Below, piece after piece: positions 18,030-27,426 of a DNA stretch of 64,000 nt (position 1 is the stretch's first letter; every line of letters starts with the position of its first letter). The notes beneath the pieces are model-generated. The model was not told the origin of the DNA and did no database searches. It was given only the letters and a program-made list of their open reading frames with translations. Source of the DNA: Lentilactobacillus kisonensis DSM 19906 = JCM 15041 (GTDB taxonomy: Bacteria > Bacillota > Bacilli > Lactobacillales > Lactobacillaceae); assembly GCF_001434135.1 (NCBI RefSeq), contig NZ_AZEB01000001.1:248001-312000 (forward strand). The letters are read 5' to 3'. The translations under genes and the position numbers were made by a program.

Positions 18030-19262
18030 CTAGTCACGATTCCGTTCACCTCTTAAAATCCGTCTGGGAACATATAGCCAGATAAAAGCCCATATTTCAA
18101 GGGCTTCACCAATGATCACACCAGCAATCGTAACGACATTATCAAAGTTGACTGCAATCACGGCAATGCCAAAAACAACCGCTACGCTACTTAGCATTAA
18201 AAAGAGGACCCTTTGAAAACTTTTCATCTGAAATTGATTTGTAATCGGATAAATGTGGACAAACGCGTTATCGTCGAAATGAAAGTAAAATGGGATCATT
18301 TGAAAACCAATTAGATATAAAAACAATAAACATAAAATAATTGGCAGAGCCTCTCCCTTAATGAACACCAAAAAGACGGTCCCAATCACCATCAAACGAA
18401 CGTATAACCCACTCATTTCATTATCCCTGGCAATGCTATGTGAATACAAATAAAGATACGTATTCTTGGGAATTAATTTAATTTGGCCTAACAACCCATC
18501 TAAATAGCGACGACGTTTAACTGATCCCGCAATTGATGGGACATCTGTAAACAGATTGAAGAACTGATAAACCGTGTGCATCCGACTATTTTCATCAGCA
18601 ATCATGGTTTGCCAATCAAGTGGCCGATTAACCCAAGAGCGGCGACTTAACAAGCTGTCCAATGCAACTAAAACGGCAGCTAATAATGACACTAAATAAC
18701 TAAAATAAATGGCATTGCCTAAAATAAGCACGGGTACAATTAACCGCCATAGCAGCCGATTCCCTCGCAACAACCAAGTTTGCTTTAGCCGATATTTTCT
18801 AGCAAAATCAACGTTTAACCAAGTTGTTTTAAGACAGAGCATCGTTCCTAATAGCATTAGGAGCTCCAGGCCACTAACTTTTGTCGTCACTTGGACAAAC
18901 GGTAACATGACAAACCAAATTAGTACTTGAATCAGTCCCGCCAAAATGAGGCTATAGTTGAATCCTCGTCTTAGGTAATCAGCCATTTCAGACTCTTTTG
19001 GGAGCAAAAAGACATAATCAGGATCCTTAACAAACGTTGCCAGCCGACCAAGTTGAACGCTAATTAATAATACCCCAACAATAACTAACGGGGCCCACCA
19101 GGTGCCAGCATGAAGCTGTTTTAAGGCGTTTGAGTATGCGTAGCCTAGCCCACCAATCATAAAAAGCAGTGCCAACACAAAGTAATCGTTAAACACCAGC
19201 CGCAGATATTTCATCATCTCAATTAAATGGTTGACCAGCCGCCGCTTAAATAATTGCTTCAT
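18030..19262 (-). CDS. ecsB: ABC transporter permease EcsB
   Basis: The 410-residue protein has eight to ten hydrophobic segments and the EcsB family layout. Its ATG overlaps the ecsA stop (ATGA), so the pair is translationally coupled. In B. subtilis EcsAB affects secretion, competence and site-2 protease activity; the transported substrate is unclear. The C-terminus is short and basic. Confidence 0.9.
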   Translation of the reverse strand: MKQLFKRRLVNHLIEMMKYLRLVFNDYFVLALLFMIGGLGYAYSNALKQLHAGTWWAPLVIVGVLLISVQLGRLATFVKDPDYVFLLPKESEMADYLRRGFNYSLILAGLIQVLIWFVMLPFVQVTTKVSGLELLMLLGTMLCLKTTWLNVDFARKYRLKQTWLLRGNRLLWRLIVPVLILGNAIYFSYLVSLLAAVLVALDSLLSRRSWVNRPLDWQTMIADENSRMHTVYQFFNLFTDVPSIAGSVKRRRYLDGLLGQIKLIPKNTYLYLYSHSIARDNEMSGLYVRLMVIGTVFLVFIKGEALPIILCLLFLYLIGFQMIPFYFHFDDNAFVHIYPITNQFQMKSFQRVLFLMLSSVAVVFGIAVIAVNFDNVVTIAGVIIGEALEIWAFIWLYVPRRILRGERNRD

Positions 19263-19996
19263 GATTGCCCGCCTTCCCTCGCAAGGGTCAAGTAGATATC
19301 ATTTAATGAATCGCCCGCATCTGGGAATAGGTCACGGAGCTGTTCAATTGTCCCCTCCGTCCGGACCTTTCCGTCGTGAAGAAGAACAAAGCGATCACAG
19401 TAACGTTGCGCAGTATCTAAGACATGGGTCGACATCAAAATGCTTGCCCCTTGCTTTTTTCGCTCAGAAATTAAATTAAGCAGGTCATTTACAGCTAACG
19501 GATCCAACCCCAGGAATGGTTCATCAATAATGAACAGCTTGGCATTGGTCAAAAAGGCACAAACGATCATCACCTTTTGCCTCATCCCCTTAGAAAAGTT
19601 ATCGGGAAACCAATCTAGCTTATTATCTAGGCGAAACATTTGTAAGAGCTTGTGAGCCCGTTTCCATGAAACATCTTGATCTAGATTGTAGGCCAACATG
19701 GTCATTTCTAAATGTTCTTTTAAGGTTAGTTCCTTATAAACAATGGGTGCTTCAGGAATGTAAGCAATCTGCTGCTTATATTTTTTAACATCTTCATCAA
19801 GCGTCGTCCCGTTTATTTTGATTGAACCACTAAACGGTTTTAATAAACCAATAATATGATTAATCGTTGTTGATTTACCGGCACCATTAAGGCCGATTAA
19901 TCCAACTAATTCCCCGTCCTTAACGTCAAAAGTAACGTCTTTTAAAACGGGAACTTGTGAATAACCACCAACTAGGTTGGAAATTTCTAAAGTCAT
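19259..19996 (-). CDS. ecsA: ABC transporter ATP-binding protein EcsA
   Basis: The 245-residue ATPase shows Walker A GLNGAGKSTT near residue 38, signature NFSKGMRQKV near 135, Walker B LFIIDEPFLGLDP near 155 and the H-loop STHVLDTA. The start was set at the ATG behind GGAGTG (19994-19996); five upstream codons were dropped. It pairs with ecsB and diverges from hit, as in Bacillus. Confidence 0.94.
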   Translation of the reverse strand: MTLEISNLVGGYSQVPVLKDVTFDVKDGELVGLIGLNGAGKSTTINHIIGLLKPFSGSIKINGTTLDEDVKKYKQQIAYIPEAPIVYKELTLKEHLEMTMLAYNLDQDVSWKRAHKLLQMFRLDNKLDWFPDNFSKGMRQKVMIVCAFLTNAKLFIIDEPFLGLDPLAVNDLLNLISERKKQGASILMSTHVLDTAQRYCDRFVLLHDGKVRTEGTIEQLRDLFPDAGDSLNDIYLTLAREGGQS

Positions 19997-20081
19997 CGTT
20001 TCACTCCACATTCGTCATAAATTTACAGAACAGATTATACCATACTAAGCTAGCACATGAATGAGTCCAACAAGACATTAA

Positions 20082-20090
20082 TGTTATAAT
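20082..20090 (+). promoter_or_regulatory. Extended -10 promoter of hit
   Basis: TGTTATAAT, an extended -10 with a perfect TATAAT, lies 34 bases before the hit ATG. No good -35 is visible. Confidence 0.5.
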
Positions 20091-20124
20091 ACCAGTAGTA
20101 TTTGCAGAAAGAAGGTTGTCATTA

Positions 20125-20553
20125 ATGAAAGATTGTATTTTTTGTAAGATTGTTGCCAACGAAATTCCAAGTTACACAGTTTACGAAGACGACATTGTTA
20201 AAGCCTTCCTTGATATTTCTCAAGGAACCCCTGGTCACACACTGGTTATCCCCAAAAAACATATTCCAGACATTTTTGAGTATGACGAGGAACTTGCGAG
20301 CCAAGTATTTGCCAGAATCCCTAAGATTGCTAGAGCAGTTAAAGCTTCTAACCCCGACATTAAGGGAATGAATATCTTGAATAATAACGGTCAGGTTGCC
20401 TATCAATCCGTTTTCCATTCACACTTTCACCTTATTCCCCGCTATAGCAGCAACGATGATTTTAAGATGATTTTCAAAGATAATTCCAATAAATACGATT
20501 CGGATGCTTTGAAGAAAATCCAGGACTCAATCGTGGCGCATATGGGTGATTAA
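20125..20553 (+). CDS. hit: HIT family nucleotide-binding protein
   Basis: The 142-residue histidine-triad protein has CIFC near residue 4, likely zinc ligands, and the catalytic triad HSHFHLIPRY near residue 98. These enzymes hydrolyse nucleotide phosphoramidates or dinucleotide polyphosphates. The start MKDCIFCKI was taken because AGAAGG lies upstream and relatives start there. The following gene starts 1 base past the stop. Confidence 0.95.
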   Translation: MKDCIFCKIVANEIPSYTVYEDDIVKAFLDISQGTPGHTLVIPKKHIPDIFEYDEELASQVFARIPKIARAVKASNPDIKGMNILNNNGQVAYQSVFHSHFHLIPRYSSNDDFKMIFKDNSNKYDSDALKKIQDSIVAHMGD

Positions 20554-20554
20554 G

Positions 20555-20872
20555 ATGAAAACATTCTTTAAAATTATGGGAGCCTCAGCTTTTGTTGCAG
20601 GCGCCTACCTCTATTCCAGAAAGGAAACCCCTGCTGAATTCATCGCTCGAACTAAGAAAACCCTTCAAGCTCAAAAGGAGGCCGTTTCCGACTGGCAAAC
20701 GGCTTATACCGATTTCAAAAAATCGATGGCCCATTTTAAGGACCAATTGCCCGAGCTTACTTCGACGATTAATGCCCTTCAGCGAGATATCGATGAGGCA
20801 ATGTTTCAAATCCAACCACGAGTTGATGAAATTAATAAAGTCACTTCAAAGATGGGAAAAAGTGATAACTGA
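20555..20872 (+). CDS. YtxH/YhaH-like membrane-anchored protein
   Basis: The 105-residue protein has one N-terminal hydrophobic segment (IMGASAFVAGAYLY) followed by a long charged helix, likely coiled coil (about 30-100). This is the layout of YtxH-type proteins and matches the place of yhaH next to hit in Bacillus. Function is unknown. The ATG comes 1 base after the hit stop, so the two are co-transcribed. Confidence 0.8.
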   Translation: MKTFFKIMGASAFVAGAYLYSRKETPAEFIARTKKTLQAQKEAVSDWQTAYTDFKKSMAHFKDQLPELTSTINALQRDIDEAMFQIQPRVDEINKVTSKMGKSDN

Positions 20873-20953
20873 AACTTAGACAATTATGAACATTTGTTTA
20901 AATTCAGGTGCAAGTTATAAATATTCTGGATATTATGTTATTATTATCTGGAA

Positions 20954-20970
20954 CGTTTGCTTAACAAACG
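20954..20970. promoter_or_regulatory. Inverted repeat in prsA leader
   Basis: CGTTTG and CAAACG flank CTTAA, about 30 bases before the prsA ATG and just downstream of AT-rich -10-like sequence (ATTATTATC). It is a candidate operator or short mRNA hairpin. Confidence 0.35.
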
Positions 20971-21001
20971 AATACTATTGTAGAAATGGATGTGTTTTTG
21001 T

Positions 21002-21883
21002 ATGAAAAAGTGGCTAATCGTTTTAGCCGGCGTACTTATGAGTTTTACCCTTGCAGCATGTGGTAGTAAATCTGTTGCCACAACTGATGGCGGTAAAATT
21101 ACCGAAAGTGCTTATTACAGCAGTTTAAAGAGTACTTCAAGTGGTAAGCAAGTATTGCAACAGATGATCTTAAACAAGGTCCTTGAGAAGCAATACGGTG
21201 ATAAAGTTAAGAAGTCAGAGGTAACGAGTGAGTTTAACACGTATAAGAAACAATACGGCTCATCATTTAACGCTGTCCTTCAACAAAATGGCATGACTGT
21301 TTCTCAGTTAAAAGATTCGATCCGTTCAAATCTTTTACTTAAAGCAGCTGTTAAGGACAACATTAAAATTACCGATGCACAACTTAAAGATCAATTTAAG
21401 TCTTATCAGCCAAAAGTAACGGTTAACCAAATTTTGGTATCAAAGAAGTCAACTGCTGAAACGGTTATCAAACAACTTAAAGATGGTAAGAGCTTCTCAA
21501 ACTTAGCTAAGAAGTATTCAACGGATACTGCTACTAAGAATAAGGGTGGCCGCATTGCCGCATTTGACAATACAAACACAACGCTTGATGCTAATTTCAA
21601 AAAGGCTGCTTTTAATTTAAAGAACGGTCAATACACGAAGACCCCTGTTAAGACTCAGTATGGTTACCAAGTTATTCAAATGGTCAACCATCCTGCTAAG
21701 GGTACTTACAAAGACCACGAAAGCGAATTAAAGAGCCAGATTGTTGATAAGAAGATGGCTGATAGCAACACACTTCACTCAGTTGTTTCTAAGGTTCTAA
21801 AGAAGGGTAATGTTACAATTCAGGATAAAGATCTTCAAAACGTCTTGTCTGACTACCTTTCATCAAGCTCCAAGAAAAAGTAA
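21002..21883 (+). CDS. prsA: Foldase lipoprotein PrsA
   Basis: PrsA helps exported proteins fold outside the membrane. The 293-residue precursor has a lipoprotein signal with lipobox LAAC (Cys near 20). An N-terminal SurA-like helical part follows, then a parvulin PpiC domain (about 135-225; [21 protein letters not shown], and a C-terminal GYQVIQMV) and a Lys-rich tail. The ATG at 21002 was chosen because it gives the proper signal peptide; GGATGTG lies upstream. Its neighbourhood with hit and ecsAB is conserved in Firmicutes. Confidence 0.95.
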   Translation: MKKWLIVLAGVLMSFTLAACGSKSVATTDGGKITESAYYSSLKSTSSGKQVLQQMILNKVLEKQYGDKVKKSEVTSEFNTYKKQYGSSFNAVLQQNGMTVSQLKDSIRSNLLLKAAVKDNIKITDAQLKDQFKSYQPKVTVNQILVSKKSTAETVIKQLKDGKSFSNLAKKYSTDTATKNKGGRIAAFDNTNTTLDANFKKAAFNLKNGQYTKTPVKTQYGYQVIQMVNHPAKGTYKDHESELKSQIVDKKMADSNTLHSVVSKVLKKGNVTIQDKDLQNVLSDYLSSSSKKK

Positions 21884-21918
21884 TTCCTATAATTAAGAAG
21901 TCGTTACCTAGAACTTCG

Positions 21919-21964
21919 AAAAAAGATGGTATTCTTGAAATTATCGAGAATGCCATCTTTTTGT
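21919..21964 (+). terminator. Terminator between prsA and yhaM
   Basis: AAAAAGATGG pairs with CCATCTTTTT, with further pairing of ATTCT with GAGAAT. A-run and T-run on opposite sides let it work for both converging genes. Confidence 0.85.
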
Positions 21965-22000
21965 GCTTACATTAATCTAAAGACTAAGCGTCATCTTTGA

Positions 22001-22999
22001 TTAAAACAACTGGCTCTGTGAAGGCTGACCAGACTTATTATTCTCAGGGTTAACAGTTGGCTTGGGCTTATAGAAGCGACGATTATCTAGCCCGAAGATT
22101 CTATCAGTATACTCGCCAGGATCGACATTTTTTAATGCCCCCTGAATCATCATAATCGTGGCATCAAGTTCATCAAGGTGATGTAAAATTTCAGCTTCCA
22201 ATATCTTAGGGCGTTCAGGTGACCCATATTCCAATAAGCCATGATGAGCTAGCACCATATGCCTTAATAAAATTAAATCTTGTGAATCCTTACTAATGCC
22301 TAATTTATCTGCGGCTTCAGCAATCTCTGCATCCATAATACTTAAATGGCCCAAGAGATTTCCAGCTAGCGTGTATTCCGTTGCTACTGGGCCTGACAGC
22401 TCAATCGTTTTCCCTAAATCATGCAGAATTGCTCCCGCGTACAGTAACGGTGCATCAATTCCATCATATTGGCTTACAACTGAATGGGCTAATCGTAAGA
22501 TTGAAATCGTATGAAATGCAAGACCGCCAGCAAAATCATGATGATTGGATTTAGCGGCCGGGTAAGTAAAGAACGCGTCCGAATGCTTGGATATTAAGGC
22601 CCGCACGATTCGATTATAGGTCGCATTGGTGATTTCGAAAATGGTTTGGTTGATGATCTCTTGCATTTGAGTACGGGTCATCGGTGCTCGTTTAACAAAT
22701 CCAAGTGGATCATGGGGTTCATCTTCTCGAGCAAGTCGCATTGCCATGATTCTCACTTGGGGGGCGTTCATATAATTTTCACGCTTCCCTTTTAATAAAA
22801 CAACCCGTCCTTGGACAAATTGTTTAATATCCTGGTCTGATGCATCCCAATACTTACCCGGCAATTGGCCAGATGGATCTTGAAACACTAACGAAATAAA
22901 GTTCTTGCCATTCTTGGCAACGCGCTTTTTGGCTTCTTTTAGTAACACATAGAGCTCAAATTCTTCATCAAGCTTCAAATCCATTAATTGTTTTGCCAT
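22001..22999 (-). CDS. yhaM: 3'-5' exoribonuclease YhaM
   Basis: The 332-residue protein has an N-terminal OB-fold (about 15-95; KNFISLVFQDPSGQLPGKYWDA) and a C-terminal HD phosphohydrolase domain with FHTISILRLAH and AILHDLGKTIEL near residue 195. This is the YhaM family of 3'-5' exonucleases, which act on RNA and single-stranded DNA. The Pro/Gln-rich C-terminal tail is usual. AGGAGG lies before the ATG. Four hairpin repeats separate it from yhaN, which is usually immediately adjacent. Confidence 0.96.
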   Translation of the reverse strand: MAKQLMDLKLDEEFELYVLLKEAKKRVAKNGKNFISLVFQDPSGQLPGKYWDASDQDIKQFVQGRVVLLKGKRENYMNAPQVRIMAMRLAREDEPHDPLGFVKRAPMTRTQMQEIINQTIFEITNATYNRIVRALISKHSDAFFTYPAAKSNHHDFAGGLAFHTISILRLAHSVVSQYDGIDAPLLYAGAILHDLGKTIELSGPVATEYTLAGNLLGHLSIMDAEIAEAADKLGISKDSQDLILLRHMVLAHHGLLEYGSPERPKILEAEILHHLDELDATIMMIQGALKNVDPGEYTDRIFGLDNRRFYKPKPTVNPENNKSGQPSQSQLF

Positions 23000-23022
23000 C
23001 GCATGATCCTCCTAAAAATAAA

Positions 23023-23141
23023 GTGAGCGGAGCAAAGCGGTTAGAAGTCGGAGCATAAGTCTCCTCTGGTGGGAATTCCTGGTTCTGGAATTTTCACCAG
23101 AGGTGCTTATGTGTAGACTTCTGCTTTGCGCAGCGGTCCTA
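23023..23141 (+). repeat. Hairpin repeat, copy B
   Basis: A 119-base unit, first of four in tandem, starts GTGAGCGGAGCAAAGCGG. The inner stem CCTCTGGTG pairs exactly with CACCAGAGG; the tip is TTCCtggttctGGAA. It lies 23 bases from the yhaM start codon, inside its upstream region. Confidence 0.9.
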
Positions 23142-23149
23142 AAATAAAA

Positions 23150-23268
23150 GTGAGCGGAGCAAAGCGATTAGAGATCGGAGCGTAAGTCTCCAGTAGCAGG
23201 AATCCCTGGTCCTGGGATTTTTGCTACTGGTGCTTACGAGCAGATCTTTGCTTTACGCAGCGGTCCTA
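23150..23268 (+). repeat. Hairpin repeat, copy C
   Basis: A 119-base unit, second in the array. The inner stem is CCAGTAGCA paired with TGCTACTGG, different in sequence from copies B and E but fully self-complementary. The outer ends agree with the family consensus (GTGAGCGGAGCAAAGCGATT). Confidence 0.9.
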
Positions 23269-23273
23269 AAAAA

Positions 23274-23391
23274 GTGAGCGGAACAAAGTGGTTAGAAGCT
23301 GGAGCCTAAGTTATCTCGACCAGAAATCCCGGTTTTGGATTTTGGGTTGAAATGACTTAGGTGCAAGCTTTTGCTTTGAGGAGCTGTCCTA
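23274..23391 (+). repeat. Hairpin repeat, copy D
   Basis: A 118-base unit, third in the array and the most diverged: AGCTGGAGCCTAAGTTATC, with inner arms ATCTCGACC and GGGTTGAAAT pairing with a few wobbles and mismatches. It ends GAGGAGCTGTCCTA. Confidence 0.85.
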
Positions 23392-23396
23392 GTAAA

Positions 23397-23515
23397 GTGA
23401 GCGGATCCAGGCGATTAGAAACCGAAATGTAAGTCTCCTCTGAGAGGAATTCCCGGGTTTGGAATTTTTCTCGGAGGTGCTTACATGCAGGTTTCTGCCT
23501 GGAGTAGCTGTCCTA
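23397..23515 (+). repeat. Hairpin repeat, copy E, overlapping yhaN stop
   Basis: A 119-base unit, fourth in the array. The inner stem CCTCTGAGA pairs with TCTCGGAGG (one G-U). Its last three bases CTA are, on the other strand, the TAG stop of yhaN, so the element abuts the end of that gene exactly. Confidence 0.9.
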
Positions 23516-26092
23516 AAACTGACTTAAGTCTATCACATCAAATTCGTTAGTATTTTCTTCCAGATTAGCCGTAAAATAAAGAACCTGGGTTTGGTCACTA
23601 ACCTCTTTGAGGACTTCAAATGCCGCTTGACGCCGCTTTTTATCAAAATTAACAAAACCATCGTCAATCATAATGGGAAGTGGGTATTGATCACTAAAAC
23701 CAATGGCCATTGAAAAAACTAGCGCAAGGTATAGCTGCTCCAAAGTACCCTTAGATAGCTCATTAATGGCAAACTCAACATCGTCATTTCTAAGAACACT
23801 AATTTCATTTTCAAATAAAATATCCTGATACCGTTGTCCCGTTAAAATGGCAAAATACCGTTTTGCAAGCTTTAAAATTTTGGGTACCCGTCCTCTGGTT
23901 GCAATATTTAACACATTTTGAATCCACTTGTCAGCCAGCCGCAACGCGATCAACCGATGCACATCTTCTAAAATATCGGTTTCTAAATTGGCAAGTTCCT
24001 GCCGGAGATCAAAGTAGGTTCCACTTTTAACTAAATTCGCTATTTGAATTTTAAGTTCAGCCTTCTTTTCACTAAGGGCACTCAATTGTTTTTGGAGCTG
24101 GCTAACTTGCTTGTCCTCGTGATCAATTTTATTAGTTAACTGAGATTTGTCAATTTCGCTTGGTATCAATAGTTTAGAGTCTTTAAGTTGTTGAGATAAC
24201 TCGTTTTTTCGTCTCAACTTTTCTCTCAGCTGTTTTTGCTGGTTAATACCAGCAATAAAGTCATCATCTGATTTAACGTGACGACTTTGGAGAAAAGCAG
24301 TCTTCTGCTGATTAGCTTCTTCAAGCTTTTTGGCCGCCTGATCCTCTAATTGCTGATAAATCGTCAAATTCTTTTGTTTCGCCTGGTAATCGGCAACTTG
24401 TTGCTGCCAATCAGTAATCGTTCGTTCGAGCTCATCAATATTTTCTAAGTAGTTGGTTCGATCAAATTGCACCCAGTCTTGAGCGAAACGCCAATCATCG
24501 ATAAATTGATCATATTGGCGCTGTTCCGCCCCAAGTTGACTGGCAATATCTTCCTCACTCGTCTGCAGTGCCTGAAGCTGTTGCAACTGAGCTTGGATTG
24601 GGATCCACTTTGACTGATCAATTCCCGTTAAAGCATATTTTGAACGGATGGTGGCTAATTTGCTTTGAATCGTTGTTAACTGCTGCTTCAGCTCTTGATC
24701 ATCTACTTGAGGCATTATCGGAACTATCGCCGGCTTATCTGATTGGTCCAATCCCCAAATCAAAATGCCAATCGCCAACAGGTAACCAACCCAGCTAAAT
24801 GGTAACTGGTGAAGTAAGACTGTTCCAATCGCAACAATTCCGGCACCGACGTAATAGCCAATACGTGATTGTTTAACAACTGGTCGGTGTCTCGTTTGTC
24901 GTGAATTGGTTTTAGTGCCAAGTTGATCAAAAAGAGTTGCCTCCTGTCTCAAAAGGTCGTTAACTGTTGCGACCCCACTATTTGGAAACGGCTTAGGAAC
25001 AGTTCCGGAAGCGTTTTTAGGTAATCGCAATTGTAGGTCATTCATTTTAACTTGATTAGCCTGGCGCTGGTCAGTTAAAAAAACAATGTGGGCGGCCAAA
25101 TCACGCTGATGTGGCAACTGGGCTGTTAAGCGTTCGATTGTTTGCCGATTGCTTTCGTAAAATTTACGAGCAGGACTATCAGTAATTTCTTCCTTCAGAA
25201 CAGAAATTTTGACTTGATTTTCACCAACCTGCGCACGTGTGGATTTAATGACCAAATTAAGGCGATTAAATTCTGCCTGATCCGCATCAGTGAACGCAGC
25301 TTTAAGATCCTGCGTAGTCACTTGATCCAAAGCTGCCCGTTCTTGGACTAGCGGTAAAAAGCTCATCAAATGTCGATCCTTATCAAGTTGTTGTTGGGCA
25401 GCTGATAGCTCAGCCTGATACGAATTAAAGTTAGTGAGTGCCCTATCTAGTTCTGCTTGGCGATCCAAATACTCAGGATAAGCCTTTTGAGCATTGGTAA
25501 TTTTAGCAGACAGTTCATGATATTTTCGTAATTTAACGTTAATGAGCTTGGTTCGCCCTCGAGGCTTATACAAATTATCGGCAGTTTTAGTAAGCGCCCT
25601 TTGTAATCCAACCCATTTGTCGGCATCAGTCACCCCAATTCGCTGAATCTGAATTGCAAGACTCATTTCATCTGTTTTATAAAATTGTTTTTCGTCAAAA
25701 TCACCAAAATAAAACAACTGATTATATGATTGGCGATCAATTGGCGAAATCATTTCCAAAAAAGTATTGGCAGGTAACTCAGTGTCATGGTCGACATCAA
25801 AAAGTTTGACGTCACCTCCCTTTGGGCCATCCGTTCTAACTAATTTATAATTATGACCGGCTTCTGAAAATCGTAATTCCCCACCATACGCTTTAGAGGT
25901 TCTTGGTCGGTATTGCCCATGAACGGCTTGTTTTTTATTTTGAAAGCCAAATAACATCGATTCAATAAAATCGATAATGGTACTTTTACCAGCCTCATTA
26001 GGGCCATAAATGACCTGTAGCTTGTGATCAATGGGGATCCGTTGATCAATCCATTTGCCATAGCCATAAATGGTTAGTGATTTGATATTCAC
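23513..26092 (-). CDS. yhaN: AAA ATPase YhaN (SbcC/Rad50-like)
   Basis: The 859-residue protein has an N-terminal half ATPase with Walker A VIYGPNEAGKSTIIDF near residue 30. Long coiled-coil arms follow (about 170-400 and 480-700). A hydrophobic stretch near 410-450 (YYVGAGIVAIGTVLL, YLLAIGILIWGL) could be two membrane segments. The C-terminal half has signature ELSKGTLEQLYLAL and Walker B IMIDDGFVNFD. It pairs with the nuclease YhaO like SbcC with SbcD, likely for DNA end repair. The GTG start overlaps the yhaO stop (GTGA). Its TAG stop comes from repeat copy E. Confidence 0.93.
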   Translation of the reverse strand: MNIKSLTIYGYGKWIDQRIPIDHKLQVIYGPNEAGKSTIIDFIESMLFGFQNKKQAVHGQYRPRTSKAYGGELRFSEAGHNYKLVRTDGPKGGDVKLFDVDHDTELPANTFLEMISPIDRQSYNQLFYFGDFDEKQFYKTDEMSLAIQIQRIGVTDADKWVGLQRALTKTADNLYKPRGRTKLINVKLRKYHELSAKITNAQKAYPEYLDRQAELDRALTNFNSYQAELSAAQQQLDKDRHLMSFLPLVQERAALDQVTTQDLKAAFTDADQAEFNRLNLVIKSTRAQVGENQVKISVLKEEITDSPARKFYESNRQTIERLTAQLPHQRDLAAHIVFLTDQRQANQVKMNDLQLRLPKNASGTVPKPFPNSGVATVNDLLRQEATLFDQLGTKTNSRQTRHRPVVKQSRIGYYVGAGIVAIGTVLLHQLPFSWVGYLLAIGILIWGLDQSDKPAIVPIMPQVDDQELKQQLTTIQSKLATIRSKYALTGIDQSKWIPIQAQLQQLQALQTSEEDIASQLGAEQRQYDQFIDDWRFAQDWVQFDRTNYLENIDELERTITDWQQQVADYQAKQKNLTIYQQLEDQAAKKLEEANQQKTAFLQSRHVKSDDDFIAGINQQKQLREKLRRKNELSQQLKDSKLLIPSEIDKSQLTNKIDHEDKQVSQLQKQLSALSEKKAELKIQIANLVKSGTYFDLRQELANLETDILEDVHRLIALRLADKWIQNVLNIATRGRVPKILKLAKRYFAILTGQRYQDILFENEISVLRNDDVEFAINELSKGTLEQLYLALVFSMAIGFSDQYPLPIMIDDGFVNFDKKRRQAAFEVLKEVSDQTQVLYFTANLEENTNEFDVIDLSQF

Positions 26093-27321
26093 TTGCCGTC
26101 CCCCTCATCAGAATTAGTGACGTTTTCCTGTAAAATTGCCGTTGTTTGATTAAAAAGGTCCTGTTCTGTATCCGCCATGAAAATATCGTCTTTAATAAAT
26201 GGATACTTTGCCAGTCCCTTATTTAGTAGTTTAGCAACCTGTTCACTCGTGAGTGTTTGATGCTTAGCTTCATCAAAAAAATTCTGGTCTATATTGCTTA
26301 GCACCACTTGGCTGGTAGAAGTAAACTTAATTGACGTAATCCAACAATTGAGCTGCTGCCAATTCTTAGCATTCATTTGCTGAACGGCTGAAAGCAAATC
26401 ACCGTCAATTATAGCTTGCCGTATCTCCTTAGAGTGAGACCGTTTATCAGCTAATTCAATTCTGACAAAATGAAGTTTGGCATATTTCTGCGTTGAAATC
26501 TTATTCATGATGGTGTTAGCAAGATTATCGACAGAGTCACTCGTCACTGAGATCTGCAGCTTTTCCCAAATAATTGGTGCTGTTGCATGAAACTCGGTTG
26601 TCAGGTGTCGCCCATTGCTTTGAACCAGCAAGTAGCCTTTATCACCACTTTCGTTGATATGGCGCCCCTGCGTATTTCCTGAATAATTGATTAAACCTTC
26701 ATCGTCTAAAGATTGCCGCTTATGAATATGACCAAGGGCCCAGTAGTCGTAATCCTTTGATTTAAGCTGTTCCAGGGTAAACGGTGCATAATTAGCCTCA
26801 GGAGATTTAAGCGTGCTCAGACTGCCGTGTAGCATCCCAATGTTCCAATCAGCATCAATTGCTTCTGGATAATTGTTAATAATCGGATCATTAACCCATT
26901 GATTACGAAAGCTAAACCCAGTAATTGCGGCAATCTGCCCGTTAGACAATTCGATTGTTTTTGTTTCAACATCATTTCCAAAGACATGTGTATTACTGGG
27001 ATAACCAAGTTTATCAAAATCACCATTATAATAATCATGATTGCCAAAACTAATGAAGACCTGAATGTGTGCGGCTGCTAACCTTTGCAATTGCTGAATC
27101 AAAAATACCCGGGCTGAAACACTCCGTTCCTGGCGGTCAAATAAGTCACCGGCTATTAGAACAAAATCAACCTTTTCTGAAATTGCGTCATCAGTTAGTT
27201 TCTGAAATGACTCAAAGGTTGACTTACGAATTCGTTCCCATAATGGCTGTGGAAGCGAATCGTTATGTAATCCCAAAAACGGGCTATCTAAATGTAAATC
27301 CGCTGCATGGATAAATTTCAC
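26089..27321 (-). CDS. yhaO: Metallophosphoesterase YhaO (SbcD/Mre11-like nuclease)
   Basis: The 410-residue protein carries calcineurin-like motifs: FIHAADLHLDSP near residue 3, LIAGDLFDR near 55, FISFGNHDYY near 90, GMLHGS near 160 and GHIHKRQ near 195. It likely forms an Mre11-Rad50-like complex with YhaN. The start is a GTG with GAGGAGG 8 bases upstream. The two genes are translationally coupled. Confidence 0.93.
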   Translation of the reverse strand: MKFIHAADLHLDSPFLGLHNDSLPQPLWERIRKSTFESFQKLTDDAISEKVDFVLIAGDLFDRQERSVSARVFLIQQLQRLAAAHIQVFISFGNHDYYNGDFDKLGYPSNTHVFGNDVETKTIELSNGQIAAITGFSFRNQWVNDPIINNYPEAIDADWNIGMLHGSLSTLKSPEANYAPFTLEQLKSKDYDYWALGHIHKRQSLDDEGLINYSGNTQGRHINESGDKGYLLVQSNGRHLTTEFHATAPIIWEKLQISVTSDSVDNLANTIMNKISTQKYAKLHFVRIELADKRSHSKEIRQAIIDGDLLSAVQQMNAKNWQQLNCWITSIKFTSTSQVVLSNIDQNFFDEAKHQTLTSEQVAKLLNKGLAKYPFIKDDIFMADTEQDLFNQTTAILQENVTNSDEGDGK

Positions 27322-27351
27322 TTAAGTTGCCTCCTCACCAAATTCAATCCG

Positions 27352-27417
27352 AAAATAAAAAACATGCGTCGCTTGCCATCCTCACTTAATTCATCAATTA
27401 TTTAAGAAGCACGCATT
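27352..27417 (-). promoter_or_regulatory. Hairpin with T-run in yhaO upstream region
   Basis: On the minus strand ATGCGTGCTT pairs with AAGCGACGCAT (one bulge or mismatch) and is followed by TTTTTTATTTT, 30-50 bases before the yhaO start. It looks like an intrinsic terminator. It could end a transcript from the YlbF-family gene or act as an attenuator for yhaO-yhaN. Confidence 0.6.
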
Positions 27418-27426
27418 TCAATATGA

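Noticed and set aside
23023-23515. CRISPR array
   Set aside because: Units are 119 bases, palindromic and spaced by only a few bases; there are no unique spacers and no cas genes.
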